DNA from: an uncultured Phascolarctobacterium sp.
GTDB lineage: Bacteria > Bacillota > Negativicutes > Acidaminococcales > Acidaminococcaceae
Direction of reading: 5' to 3'
Assembly (NCBI GenBank): GCA_905200645.1
Contig: CAJKLD010000009.1
Location: forward strand, 1 to 64,000
Length of the DNA stretch: 64,000 nucleotides
The stretch's first letter is position 1, and each line of letters opens with the position of its first letter. A program made the position numbers and the translations under genes. Positions 43,564 through 51,675 of this stretch are shown here, in pieces. The notes beneath the pieces were generated by a model. It ran no database searches. It saw only the letters and a program-made list of their open reading frames with translations, and was not told the origin of the DNA.

Positions 43564-46500
43564 TGCTTAACTATCCCAAAGAAAAGCAGCAAATCAACCT
43601 GGCCGTCTGGTCCATCGAGCATAAGCAGCTAGTCTATTTCTTTGCTTTTCTTGTTTTGGTCATGGGTATTTTCTCCTTTAAATCCCTAGGACGCAGCGAG
43701 GATCCATCTTTTGCCGTTAAGCAAATGGTAATCTCTGCCGCGTGGCCCGGCGCCAGCGCTAAAGATGTGGAGCAGCACCTAACCAATACTATTGAAAAGG
43801 AAGTACAAAATCTTCCGCAGATAGACAAAATCACCAGCTATTCCCGTCCGGGAACCTGCGTAATCACCGTAACGCTGAAAGATGAAGTTACGGGAAATTT
43901 AGTACGCCAACGCTGGCTGGAGCTGCGCAATATTGTTGACGACGGCAAAAGTAAGCTGCCCACAGGCACTTACGGTCCTTATTATAACGACCGCTTCGAC
44001 GATGTTTACGGCAATATTTACGCTTTGACCGGCGACAATTTTTCTTATGAAGATATGCGCCGATACGCCGAAAAAATTAAGCTTAGCTTTTATGGTGTAC
44101 CCGACGTAAAAAAGGTTGAGCTGGTCGGCATGCAGCCGGAAAAAATTTTCGTGCAGACGGAAACGGATAAGCTGTCCAAGCTTGGTTTGGATATCAACGC
44201 CATTGCCGAGATGATTAAGGCGCAGACTGCCGTCACACCCTCCGGCATGGTGGAAACAGACACCGCCAATGCCTATCTGCGTATTAGCGGCAGTCCTGAC
44301 AGTGTAGCAAACATCGCTTCTCTGCCCATCAACGCCAACGGCAGAGTGTTTCGCTTAGGCGATATCGCCAAAGTAACCCGCGGTTATGCCGACCCTCCCG
44401 AGCCGCTTATGTATTACAACGGCCAGCCCGCTGTGGGTATTGCTTTATCTATGGAGGACGGCGGCGATAATATTCAGCTGGGCAGAAATCTTGCTCTGGA
44501 AATTGCGCGTCTGCAAAAGGATTTGCCTTTAGGCTTGGAACTTAGCCAGGTTGCCAATCAGCCGGAGGTTGTAAAAAATTCTATCAGCGAATTTAGCGAA
44601 AGCCTTTACGAAGCCATTATTATCGTTCTGGCTGTCAGCCTATTCAGCTTGGGACGGCGCAGCGGCTACGTTATTTCCTGTTGTATTCCCTTAATTCTTT
44701 TAGGCTCCTTTGCCGCCATGTTGGCCATGGGCATTGATTTGCACAAGGTTTCTTTAGGCGCGCTGGTAATTTCCTTAGGTATGCTGGTGGACGACGCCAT
44801 CGTAGTTGTCGAGCTGATGGAAGTAAAAATGTCCGAAGGCATGGAGCGCAAGGCAGCTGCCTCTTATGCTTTCCAAACCTGCGGTCGTCCGCTTTTAACG
44901 GGCACAGTGATTACCTGCTTAGGCTTTATGCCCATTGCTTTTTCTAAGGCATCTGCTTCAGAATTTGCTTACAGCATCTTCCCCGTGATGAGCATTACGC
45001 TGCTTCTAAGCTGGCTGGTATCGGCAACGCTGGCTCCCGTACTCGGTTACGAATGGATTCGCCCTACAGTTATCAAAAAAGATAGCTACGACAGCTTTTT
45101 CTACCAAAAATTCCGCAGTCTGCTTAATTGGTGTTTAGACAACCGTAAAATAGTTATTGGTTTTACGGCAGCGCTGCTGGCCGCTTCCGTTTTTATGCTG
45201 CGCTTTGTCAGCCAGGAATTTTTCCCCGCCAGTGTGCGTCCCGAGCTTTTGATAGAACTTAATCTTCCCGAAGGCAGCTCTCTCAAGGCTACCGATGCCG
45301 CCGCCCGCAAGCTGACCAACCTCATCAAAAACGACGAGGATTTAGACCACTTTTCCACTTATGTAGGCAAAAGCGCTCCCCGCTTTGTTCTGGTTATCGA
45401 CCCGGTACAGCCCCGCGATAATTATGCGCAGCTTGTTGTAGTCGCTAAAAGCGTCAACGCCCGCAAAGCTTTAGAAAAGCGCATCAATACTCTTGCGGCG
45501 CAAGAACTGCCGGAAGCTATTGTTTATTCCCGTTCCATTCCTTTAGGTCCCCCTGCTCCCTATCCCGTTATGCTGCGCGTAAGCGGCAGCAGCGATGAGC
45601 AGGTTAAAAAATATGCGCAAAAAGTGCGTCAAATTATGGCGGCTCACCCTTACATAACCATGACGCGGCTTGATTGGCTGGAGCAGAGCAACGCCGTGAA
45701 AGTAACCATTGATAACGATAAACTGCTGCAAATGGGTATTACCCGCCAAACAGTGGCCGCCGCTTTACAAGCGCAGATTTCCGGTTATACTGCCGCTACT
45801 TATTTGGAGGGCGATCAGGAAATTGGTATTGTTTTTCGTCTTGCGCCTCAAGAGCGGGCAGATATCAGTCAAATAGACAGCATTGCCATTCCTACCGGCC
45901 GCGGCGCCGTTACCCTGTCGCAGGTTGCCAAAATAGAACACACCAGTGAAGATAATATGATTTGGCGACGCAATCTGCGTCCAACTATCACCGTCAACGG
46001 CGGTCTTAGCGAAGGCGTTACAGGCAACGACGTCACTAAAGAAATTTATAACCAGCTGGCAGAAATGCGCGCCAACCTCCCGGCAGGGATGACTATTGAA
46101 ATTGGCGGTTCACTGGAAGACAGCCAAAAAACGCTTAATTATTTGCTGAAACCGGTGCCAATTATGGTGCTGCTGATTATGATTTTGATTATGATACAGC
46201 TGCAGGATGTTCGCAAGCTGCTGGTGATTATGCTCACCGCGCCTATGGGCATTATCGGCGTTATTTTTGGTCTGCTGCTGTTTAATTCCACTCTGGGCTT
46301 TATGGCGGAGCTGGGCATTTTGGCGCTTACCGGTACGATTATCCGCAACAGCATGGTTATTGTTGACCAAATACAGCAGCATCTTGACGCAGGCATGCAC
46401 GAACACGAAGCCATTGTAGAATCAGCTATCGTGCGTTTCCGTCCCATTATGCTGGCAGCCTTCACCACAATTTTAGGCTTAATTCCCATGTTTGCCAGCC

Positions 46501-46619
46501 AGTTTTGGAACGCTATGGCGGTGGCTATCGCCTGCGGCTTAACAGGAGCAACGCTGCTGACGCTGATTGTTTTGCCAGTACTGTATGCGATTGTATTTAA
46601 AGTTAAAACGCAAAAATAA
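43563..46619 (+). CDS. RND efflux pump, inner-membrane transporter
   Basis: A 1018-residue proton-driven pump of the AcrB/HAE1-like superfamily. Residues LVISLGMLVDDAIVVVELME carry the two acidic residues in TM4 needed for proton relay, and the first porter loop follows SFKSLGRSEDPSFAVKQM, typical of the VexF/MexF-like or multi-drug clade with the GRSEDP motif. Two large porter loops and twelve TMs are expected. No outer-membrane factor gene follows; the gene is closed by two hairpins, so a TolC homologue must be supplied from elsewhere. Confidence 0.94.
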   Translation: MLNYPKEKQQINLAVWSIEHKQLVYFFAFLVLVMGIFSFKSLGRSEDPSFAVKQMVISAAWPGASAKDVEQHLTNTIEKEVQNLPQIDKITSYSRPGTCVITVTLKDEVTGNLVRQRWLELRNIVDDGKSKLPTGTYGPYYNDRFDDVYGNIYALTGDNFSYEDMRRYAEKIKLSFYGVPDVKKVELVGMQPEKIFVQTETDKLSKLGLDINAIAEMIKAQTAVTPSGMVETDTANAYLRISGSPDSVANIASLPINANGRVFRLGDIAKVTRGYADPPEPLMYYNGQPAVGIALSMEDGGDNIQLGRNLALEIARLQKDLPLGLELSQVANQPEVVKNSISEFSESLYEAIIIVLAVSLFSLGRRSGYVISCCIPLILLGSFAAMLAMGIDLHKVSLGALVISLGMLVDDAIVVVELMEVKMSEGMERKAAASYAFQTCGRPLLTGTVITCLGFMPIAFSKASASEFAYSIFPVMSITLLLSWLVSATLAPVLGYEWIRPTVIKKDSYDSFFYQKFRSLLNWCLDNRKIVIGFTAALLAASVFMLRFVSQEFFPASVRPELLIELNLPEGSSLKATDAAARKLTNLIKNDEDLDHFSTYVGKSAPRFVLVIDPVQPRDNYAQLVVVAKSVNARKALEKRINTLAAQELPEAIVYSRSIPLGPPAPYPVMLRVSGSSDEQVKKYAQKVRQIMAAHPYITMTRLDWLEQSNAVKVTIDNDKLLQMGITRQTVAAALQAQISGYTAATYLEGDQEIGIVFRLAPQERADISQIDSIAIPTGRGAVTLSQVAKIEHTSEDNMIWRRNLRPTITVNGGLSEGVTGNDVTKEIYNQLAEMRANLPAGMTIEIGGSLEDSQKTLNYLLKPVPIMVLLIMILIMIQLQDVRKLLVIMLTAPMGIIGVIFGLLLFNSTLGFMAELGILALTGTIIRNSMVIVDQIQQHLDAGMHEHEAIVESAIVRFRPIMLAAFTTILGLIPMFASQFWNAMAVAIACGLTGATLLTLIVLPVLYAIVFKVKTQK

Positions 46620-46633
46620 TTTTTTAAAACCAA

Positions 46634-46672
46634 AAAGCAGAGTAAATCGGCATTTCCGATTTGCTCTGCTTT
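46634..46672 (+). terminator. Terminator of the RND operon (first hairpin)
   Basis: AAAGCAGAGTAAATCGG and its complement form a 17-bp stem with a CATT-type loop just after the pump stop. The T-tail is short, so it may also serve as a 3' stabiliser. Confidence 0.75.
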
Positions 46673-46685
46673 CAGACTGTAGAAA

Positions 46686-46722
46686 AACCCATGTTTCTCT
46701 CTTTGTTAGGGAAGCATGGGTT
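46686..46722 (+). terminator. Second hairpin after the RND operon
   Basis: AACCCATG (46686-46693) pairs with CATGGGTT (46715-46722), followed by AATTTATTT. It backs up the first hairpin. The remaining bases to 46812 hold nothing I can identify. Confidence 0.6.
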
Positions 46723-46812
46723 AATTTATTTAGAAGCTGTATTCTGTAACAGCATATCTATTCAAGCAAAATATAGGCATAAAATGGTATGAAAAAATAT
46801 CTAATTCAATTT

Positions 46813-47769
46813 TTACTTGCACGCCTTTAACTGCACAGGCAGCTGCACGCACAAATCCTTTAGGCTTTCATAGCCAACCTCATGCACCACATACTGCGGC
46901 TGAATTACTTCCAAAATTTTCTTAGCGGCCACAGTTTGGAAAGGTTTATGTTGGTCAATAGCGCCAATATGCTTCCAAACATCTTCTATGGTAATTTTAT
47001 CAGGTACCTTATGGATTAAATTACGTTGATAACTGCCGGACAAAGAACAACTTAAATGCACGCCTTTCACCAAAGACTTGCAGTCGCCTAATTTTTCGTA
47101 AACTTTGCAAATATAATCGGCGCCCTCTGCTTCGTTTTTCAGCCGCAGATTAGTATTCATTAAATGTCCGGTATCCAACATGATGCCGACATTTTTGCAT
47201 TGCAGTCTGTCAAAAAAATATTTTACATTGCGTACATCTGTCAGACGCAGTCCCGGCCACCAAAGATTTTCAAATAACACAGGCACGTGAGCAGGAATTT
47301 CATCACAAACTGCATTAAACACATCAGCAGCAGCGGTCAAAACCTCTCTATCGCTATAATTAAATTCGTAAGTAAAAATTTCTTCATTATTAGCTTCAGC
47401 AACATGCCAAACCAAATATTCAGGATTTTGCGCCAAAGCGGCACCAATATTGCGGCGGATAACAGACAGCCATTCGTCGCAGCTCATAGCATCTTTAAAA
47501 TATTTATTGCGCTCGCGGATATTACGGAATTGCTGTTTTAAGCGTTTAGCCTTTTTCAGCCAAAAATCCATCCAATAAGGCCAATAATTCAAATGTACGC
47601 CCACGGTAATATCTTTATATTGATTGACAGAAGACTCCAAAGAATAAACAAACTGTTCAATTCCGTCAACACCCATATCTTTGATCATTTTATGCAAATC
47701 CAGTCCATTGGCCTGTAATTCTTTTTCATACCAATCAATAGCACAATAATTAAATAAATGCTTTGTCAT
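46813..47769 (-). CDS. TIM-barrel protein of the xylose-isomerase/AP-endonuclease-2 superfamily
   Basis: A 318-residue protein. Strand-end motifs fit this fold: ITVGVHLNYWPYWMD, VLFENLWWPG with the metal-binding glutamate, VGIMLDTGHLMNTN with Asp and His, and VKGVHLSCSLSG with His. Members are sugar isomerases, epimerases or endonucleases; I cannot choose among them. The N-terminus LFNYCAIDWYEKEL is atypical. ATG 47769 follows AAGGGCG and is preferred to 47832. It is monocistronic. Confidence 0.75.
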   Translation of the reverse strand: MTKHLFNYCAIDWYEKELQANGLDLHKMIKDMGVDGIEQFVYSLESSVNQYKDITVGVHLNYWPYWMDFWLKKAKRLKQQFRNIRERNKYFKDAMSCDEWLSVIRRNIGAALAQNPEYLVWHVAEANNEEIFTYEFNYSDREVLTAAADVFNAVCDEIPAHVPVLFENLWWPGLRLTDVRNVKYFFDRLQCKNVGIMLDTGHLMNTNLRLKNEAEGADYICKVYEKLGDCKSLVKGVHLSCSLSGSYQRNLIHKVPDKITIEDVWKHIGAIDQHKPFQTVAAKKILEVIQPQYVVHEVGYESLKDLCVQLPVQLKACK

Positions 47770-47904
47770 CTTTCGCCCTTCTCTCCCAACAATTATAAAA
47801 AAAGACTGCTTCTGCGGCAGCCACCGATGCAAGAAATAATAAAACTAATTGCATACAAATCTTAAAAATAAATTTAAGAATTAGTATCAATATAACTTGT
47901 TTTC

Positions 47905-47933
47905 ATTATACCACTGCATAAATCATTTTTCAA
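47905..47933 (-). promoter_or_regulatory. Promoter of the TIM-barrel gene
   Basis: TTGAAA (47933-47928) and TATAAT (47910-47905), 17 bp apart on the minus strand. The leader to the start at 47769 is about 130 nt. Confidence 0.7.
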
Positions 47934-47944
47934 GTGAGCAGCAA

Positions 47945-47978
47945 ATAAAAAAGAACTGCTGCCGAAGCAACAGTTCTT
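47945..47978 (-). terminator. Terminator of sepF
   Basis: AAGAACTGTTGC, a TTCG tetraloop and GCAGCAGTTCTT, followed by TTTTATT on the minus strand, 15 bp beyond sepF. Confidence 0.85.
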
Positions 47979-47993
47979 ATATAAATTTTTCAA

Positions 47994-48365
47994 TCAACCA
48001 AGCCAAGAACTAATTCCGGAACGCTTAACGCTTTTCTCCTTAGCAATTTCTACTTGTTCGGGAGCATACAAAAGCAGATCATCACTGATATAAGATACGG
48101 AAGCGCTTACGATATAGCTGACGCCGTTCAAATAATCAAAAATACGGTTTCTTAAAGCTGCATCTACTGCTTCAAAGCTGACCAAAATAGCGGAGCCGCC
48201 CATAAGAGAATCAGCATATTCGCGCACATCAGTAAAACTTCTAGGAGTGCGCACCATAATATTCAAGTGGCTAGTCTTTACTAAACGTGGACCTGCATAC
48301 TGCTCCTCACGTTCTTCGTCCTCCGCGGAGGTAAAAAATTTCATTGCCGTATTTTTAAAATCCAT
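47994..48365 (-). CDS. sepF: Cell division protein SepF
   Basis: A 123-residue protein. SepF polymerises and tethers FtsZ to the membrane in Gram-positives, archaea and some diderm Firmicutes. The N-terminal helix MDFKNTAMKFF can bind membrane; the core reads VREYADSLMGGSAILVSFE, RIFDYLNGVSYIVSASVSYI and DDLLLYAPEQVEI. ATG 48365 follows GGAGGC; the TTG at 48380 is inside that ribosome-binding site. Monocistronic here, not beside ftsZ or the ylm genes. Confidence 0.9.
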   Translation of the reverse strand: MDFKNTAMKFFTSAEDEEREEQYAGPRLVKTSHLNIMVRTPRSFTDVREYADSLMGGSAILVSFEAVDAALRNRIFDYLNGVSYIVSASVSYISDDLLLYAPEQVEIAKEKSVKRSGISSWLG

Positions 48366-48447
48366 GGCTAAAGCCTCCAAACTAATAAACTATAATTATT
48401 TCCTTATTATTCGCTCTAGAATCTAAAAATTCCTGCTTGTAAAATAC

Positions 48448-48476
48448 ATTCTAACAAACTTTTTTATAATTGTCAA
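48448..48476 (-). promoter_or_regulatory. Promoter of sepF
   Basis: TTGACA (48476-48471) and TAGAAT (48453-48448), 17 bp apart on the minus strand. Confidence 0.75.
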
Positions 48477-48502
48477 AATATTTGTGTGTGTTTAGACTAT
48501 TC

Positions 48503-50323
48503 TTAAGAATTTTTCATGCGTGCGCGCAGTTTGCCGCGTTCCAGACGATTTAAAACCTTCTTGCGCATACGAATGGATTTAGGAGTAACCTCTACCAGCT
48601 CGTCCTCGTTGATATGCTCCAAAGCCTGCTCCAAAGAGAAGGTACGCGGCGGAATTAAACGAATAGCTTCGTCGCTGCCGGAAGCACGCATATTGCTGAC
48701 GTGTTTTTTCTTGCAGGGGTTAACGTCCATATCGTCTTCACGGCTGTTTTCGCCAACCAACTGACCTTCATAAATTTTTTCCGCAGGAATTACAAACATA
48801 GTGCCGCGTTCTTGCGCGTTGCCGATACCATAGGAAGTAGTTTCGCCGCTTTCAAAAGCAACCAAGCTGCCGCGGGTACGTCCGGGAATTTCGCCCTTAT
48901 AATCTTCATAACCGGCAAAAACGTGGTTCATAACGCCGTTGCCTTTAGTATCAGTCAAAAATTGGTTACGGAAGCCAATCAAGCCGCGGGCAGGAATTTT
49001 AAATTCCATACGCAGATAACCTGCCATTTCCGTCATGTTCTGCAGCTCTGCTTTACGCAGACCCAAACCTTCCATAACGGCGCCCATGTAATCCTGCGGT
49101 ACGTCAATAGTCAAAGCCTCCATAGGCTCTTGCAAAGTGCCGGTTTCGTCGCGGTGCATAATAACCTTCGGTTTACCTACCTGCAATTCAAAACCTTCAC
49201 GACGCATAGTTTCAATCAAAATGGACAAATGCAGTTCGCCGCGGCCTGATACTTTATAAGCGTCAGGGCTTTCGGTTTCTTCTACACGCAAAGCTACATT
49301 GGTCTCTGCTTCTTTGTACAAACGGTCGCGAATGTGACGGCTGGTAACAAATTCGCCTTCTTTGCCGGCAAAGGGGCTATTGTTGACATAGAAAACCATG
49401 GACAAGGTAGGTTCGTCAATTTTAATCCCCTGCAGCATTTCCGGATTTTCTTTATCGGCAATAGTTTCGCCGATTTCTGCATCCTGCAAGCCCATCAGCG
49501 CTACAATATCACCGGCGCCTACGGAGTCCACCTCTACGCGTTTTAAGCCCTGATAAGCGTACAGGCGGCCAATTTTACCGCTGCGCACACCTTTTTCGTT
49601 CATTAAAGCAATATTTTCACCGTTATGAATGGTACCACGGACAACGCGACCGATTACGATACGGCCAACAAAATTATCGTAGTCCAAGGTATTAACCAGC
49701 ATTTGCAGCGGGGCGTCTACATCAACATCGGGAGCAGGAATATTTTCCAAAATTACTTTGAACAAAGGCTCCAAATTATTGCTTTCTTCATCCATGGATA
49801 ATTTAGCAATACCGTTGCGGGCAGAAGCATAAACAACGGGGAACTCCAGTTGATCTTCGTCAGCGTTCAGCTCAATGAATAAATCAAGAACCTCATCCAC
49901 AACTTCTTCTACTCGTTGGTCAGGACGGTCAATCTTATTGATAACTACGATAGGCTTCAAATGCTGCTCCAAAGCCTTGCGCAGCACATATTTAGTTTGG
50001 GGCATAGGACCTTCATAAGCATCGACCAAAAGCAGTACGCCGTCAACCATGGTCAATACACGCTCTACCTCGCCGCCAAAATCAGCATGGCCGGGAGTAT
50101 CCAAAATATTGATTTTTACTCCCTCGTGCATAACAGCAGTATTTTTGGACAGAATAGTGATACCGCGCTCACGCTCCAAGTCATTGGAGTCCATAACGCG
50201 CTCCTCAACATGCTCGTTAGCACGGAAAATGCCGCTTTGCTTCAGCATAGCGTCAACCAAGGTTGTCTTGCCATGGTCAACGTGGGCAATAATAGCTATA
50301 TTACGAATATCATTTCTAATCAT
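48503..50323 (-). CDS. typA: Ribosome-associated GTPase TypA/BipA
   Basis: A 606-residue translational GTPase that helps 50S assembly and stress or cold growth. G1 IIAHVDHGKTTLVDAML, G2/G3 RERGITI and DTPGHADFGGEVER, G4 NKIDRPDQR are all present, followed by EF-G-like domains and the BipA-specific end with YEGQLVGENSREDDMDVNPC and the lysine and arginine-rich tail RMKNS. Its leader has a promoter-proximal hairpin with a T-run (50372-50399). Confidence 0.97.
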   Translation of the reverse strand: MIRNDIRNIAIIAHVDHGKTTLVDAMLKQSGIFRANEHVEERVMDSNDLERERGITILSKNTAVMHEGVKINILDTPGHADFGGEVERVLTMVDGVLLLVDAYEGPMPQTKYVLRKALEQHLKPIVVINKIDRPDQRVEEVVDEVLDLFIELNADEDQLEFPVVYASARNGIAKLSMDEESNNLEPLFKVILENIPAPDVDVDAPLQMLVNTLDYDNFVGRIVIGRVVRGTIHNGENIALMNEKGVRSGKIGRLYAYQGLKRVEVDSVGAGDIVALMGLQDAEIGETIADKENPEMLQGIKIDEPTLSMVFYVNNSPFAGKEGEFVTSRHIRDRLYKEAETNVALRVEETESPDAYKVSGRGELHLSILIETMRREGFELQVGKPKVIMHRDETGTLQEPMEALTIDVPQDYMGAVMEGLGLRKAELQNMTEMAGYLRMEFKIPARGLIGFRNQFLTDTKGNGVMNHVFAGYEDYKGEIPGRTRGSLVAFESGETTSYGIGNAQERGTMFVIPAEKIYEGQLVGENSREDDMDVNPCKKKHVSNMRASGSDEAIRLIPPRTFSLEQALEHINEDELVEVTPKSIRMRKKVLNRLERGKLRARMKNS

Positions 50324-50371
50324 GGTCCTATTCTCTCCTCACATTATTTTACAAAGACATTTAAAGACAAG

Positions 50372-50399
50372 AAAAAGGATGCTTGTCAAGCGCATCCTT
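50372..50399 (-). terminator. Terminator-like hairpin in the bipA leader
   Basis: AAGGATGC (50399-50392) pairs with GCATCCTT (50382-50375), followed by TTTTTCTTG on the minus strand. It starts about a dozen bases after the predicted transcription start and about 50 nt before the bipA start codon, so it may attenuate transcription. Confidence 0.6.
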
Positions 50400-50417
50400 C
50401 TACGGTATTACTAAAAT

Positions 50418-50446
50418 ATTATATGCTTTTTCATTTTCACTGTCAA
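50418..50446 (-). promoter_or_regulatory. Promoter of bipA
   Basis: Perfect TTGACA (50446-50441) and TATAAT (50423-50418), 17 bp apart on the minus strand. Confidence 0.8.
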
Positions 50447-50481
50447 TAAATTTTACGCTTTTATTTTTAAAAATCTAAGAC

Positions 50482-50514
50482 AAAAAGGACCGCTACTAAT
50501 GCAGCAGTCCTTTT
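50482..50514 (-). terminator. Terminator of the zinc-ribbon gene
   Basis: AAAAGGACTGCTGC against GTAGCGGTCCTTTTT, with an ATTA loop, 23 bp beyond the stop on the minus strand. Confidence 0.85.
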
Positions 50515-50537
50515 GAATTCAATTTATAACTTCAAGC

Positions 50538-50828
50538 TTAATGGTTTTTACGAGCGTTGAAGCAGTCGCGGCAGTATACCGGACGGTCGTTAGATGGTTT
50601 GAACGGTACCATGGTCTCTTTGCCACACTCAGCGCAAACTGCAGCAAACATTTCGCGTTGCGGACGCTCGTTTTGAATGCCCATGCGTTGTTTACGAGCT
50701 TGACGGCAAGCCGGGCAACGGCGAGGTTCATTAGTGAAACCTTTTTCTTCATAAAATTCTTGCTCGGAAACGGTGAATACGAATTCGTTGCCGCATTCGC
50801 AGCAGGTTAAAGTCTTGTCTTCTTTCAT
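50538..50828 (-). CDS. Zinc-ribbon domain protein, unknown function
   Basis: A 96-residue protein with three cysteine pairs: CCECGNEF, CPACRQARKQR and CAECGKE, plus YCRDCFNARKNH at the end. These form one zinc finger of the CxxCGxxF type (often called probable zinc-ribbon) and a second four-cysteine ribbon. It is basic and may bind nucleic acid. ATG 50828 follows AGGAGTG; the frame continues upstream without stop but overlaps a structured leader. It has its own strong promoter and terminator, suggesting high or responsive expression. Confidence 0.85.
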   Translation of the reverse strand: MKEDKTLTCCECGNEFVFTVSEQEFYEEKGFTNEPRRCPACRQARKQRMGIQNERPQREMFAAVCAECGKETMVPFKPSNDRPVYCRDCFNARKNH

Positions 50829-50844
50829 TGTTTGATCACTCCTA

Positions 50845-50910
50845 ATCATAGATACATACCCCACAGAACGCATTAAGATTTTACTGAGGCTTCCCCATGT
50901 CATCTATGAT
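50845..50910 (-). promoter_or_regulatory. Structured leader of the zinc-ribbon gene
   Basis: ATCATAGAT (50910-50902) pairs perfectly with ATCTATGAT (50853-50845), extended inward by ACAT/ATGT across one bulged G. The stem closes a loop of about 40 nt that begins GGGGAAGCC and ends CTGTGGGGT. The 3' strand stops two bases short of AGGAGTG, the ribosome-binding site. I do not recognise a known riboswitch class. Confidence 0.55.
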
Positions 50911-50954
50911 AGAAGAAGTTAGTAACTTAAACGGACCACTGAGATACCACTACC

Positions 50955-50983
50955 AGTATATAGTACCTACATATAATTGTCAA
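50955..50983 (-). promoter_or_regulatory. Promoter of the zinc-ribbon gene
   Basis: TTGACA (50983-50978) and TATACT (50960-50955), 17 bp apart on the minus strand. The leader is about 120 nt long. Confidence 0.8.
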
Positions 50984-51038
50984 CCACAGTTTTGAAAAAA
51001 TGCAATAAATCAGTATACACTACTTACTGCCGCCGTCA

Positions 51039-51671
51039 TTAGATAACATGTGCTTCTACGCTCTTTGCTAAAAAATCTGCTACGTTCATGCTATCCACGC
51101 ACAAGGAACCGTTCCAATTACTCAAAGTGGAAACAGAAACATTATATACGCTCAGCTTCCACAAATTATCCAGCGGAATGCCCAAAACAAGGCACAGCTG
51201 TAAACGGATAATGCCGCCGTGAGAAACGATAGCGATATTTTTATCGTAACCCTGCTCAGCAAAAATTTGCTCAAAGGCTAAGCGGCAGCGCTCCATAGCT
51301 GCGGCAAAATTTTCTCCGTGCGGCGGCTGCCATTTGCTGGGGCAGTGCAGAAAATTATACATTTCCTGCGGCCAGCGCGCCTGAATATCATTGTATTCCA
51401 AGCCCTCCCAATCGCCGAAGCTAATTTCTTTTAATAAATCAAGCGAACGATACGGAAGATTCTTTGCCATCGCCAGCTTGGAAGTTGTCATTAACGCCCG
51501 CAGCATGGAGCTGGAATAAATAGCGTCAATCTTTTTTTCTGCCATGTAAGCAGCCATTTTCTGCGCCTGCGCTAAGCCGGTACCATTCAACGGCAAATCC
51601 ATCTGTCCCTGAAATTTATGACCCAGATTACTGTCCGTTTCACCATGGCGAATCAAATAAATTTTGCCCAT
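51039..51671 (-). CDS. cobC: Histidine phosphatase, probable alpha-ribazole phosphatase
   Basis: A 210-residue enzyme of the histidine phosphatase superfamily: YLIRHGETDSN holds the RHG catalytic motif, SSMLRALMTTSKL and SHGGIIRLQL follow. By position, last in the cobU-cobT-cobS operon under a B12 riboswitch, it should remove the 5'-phosphate of alpha-ribotide or cobalamin phosphate. Phosphoglycerate mutase-like activity cannot be excluded on sequence alone. Confidence 0.85.
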   Translation of the reverse strand: MGKIYLIRHGETDSNLGHKFQGQMDLPLNGTGLAQAQKMAAYMAEKKIDAIYSSSMLRALMTTSKLAMAKNLPYRSLDLLKEISFGDWEGLEYNDIQARWPQEMYNFLHCPSKWQPPHGENFAAAMERCRLAFEQIFAEQGYDKNIAIVSHGGIIRLQLCLVLGIPLDNLWKLSVYNVSVSTLSNWNGSLCVDSMNVADFLAKSVEAHVI

Positions 51672-51675
51672 CAGC

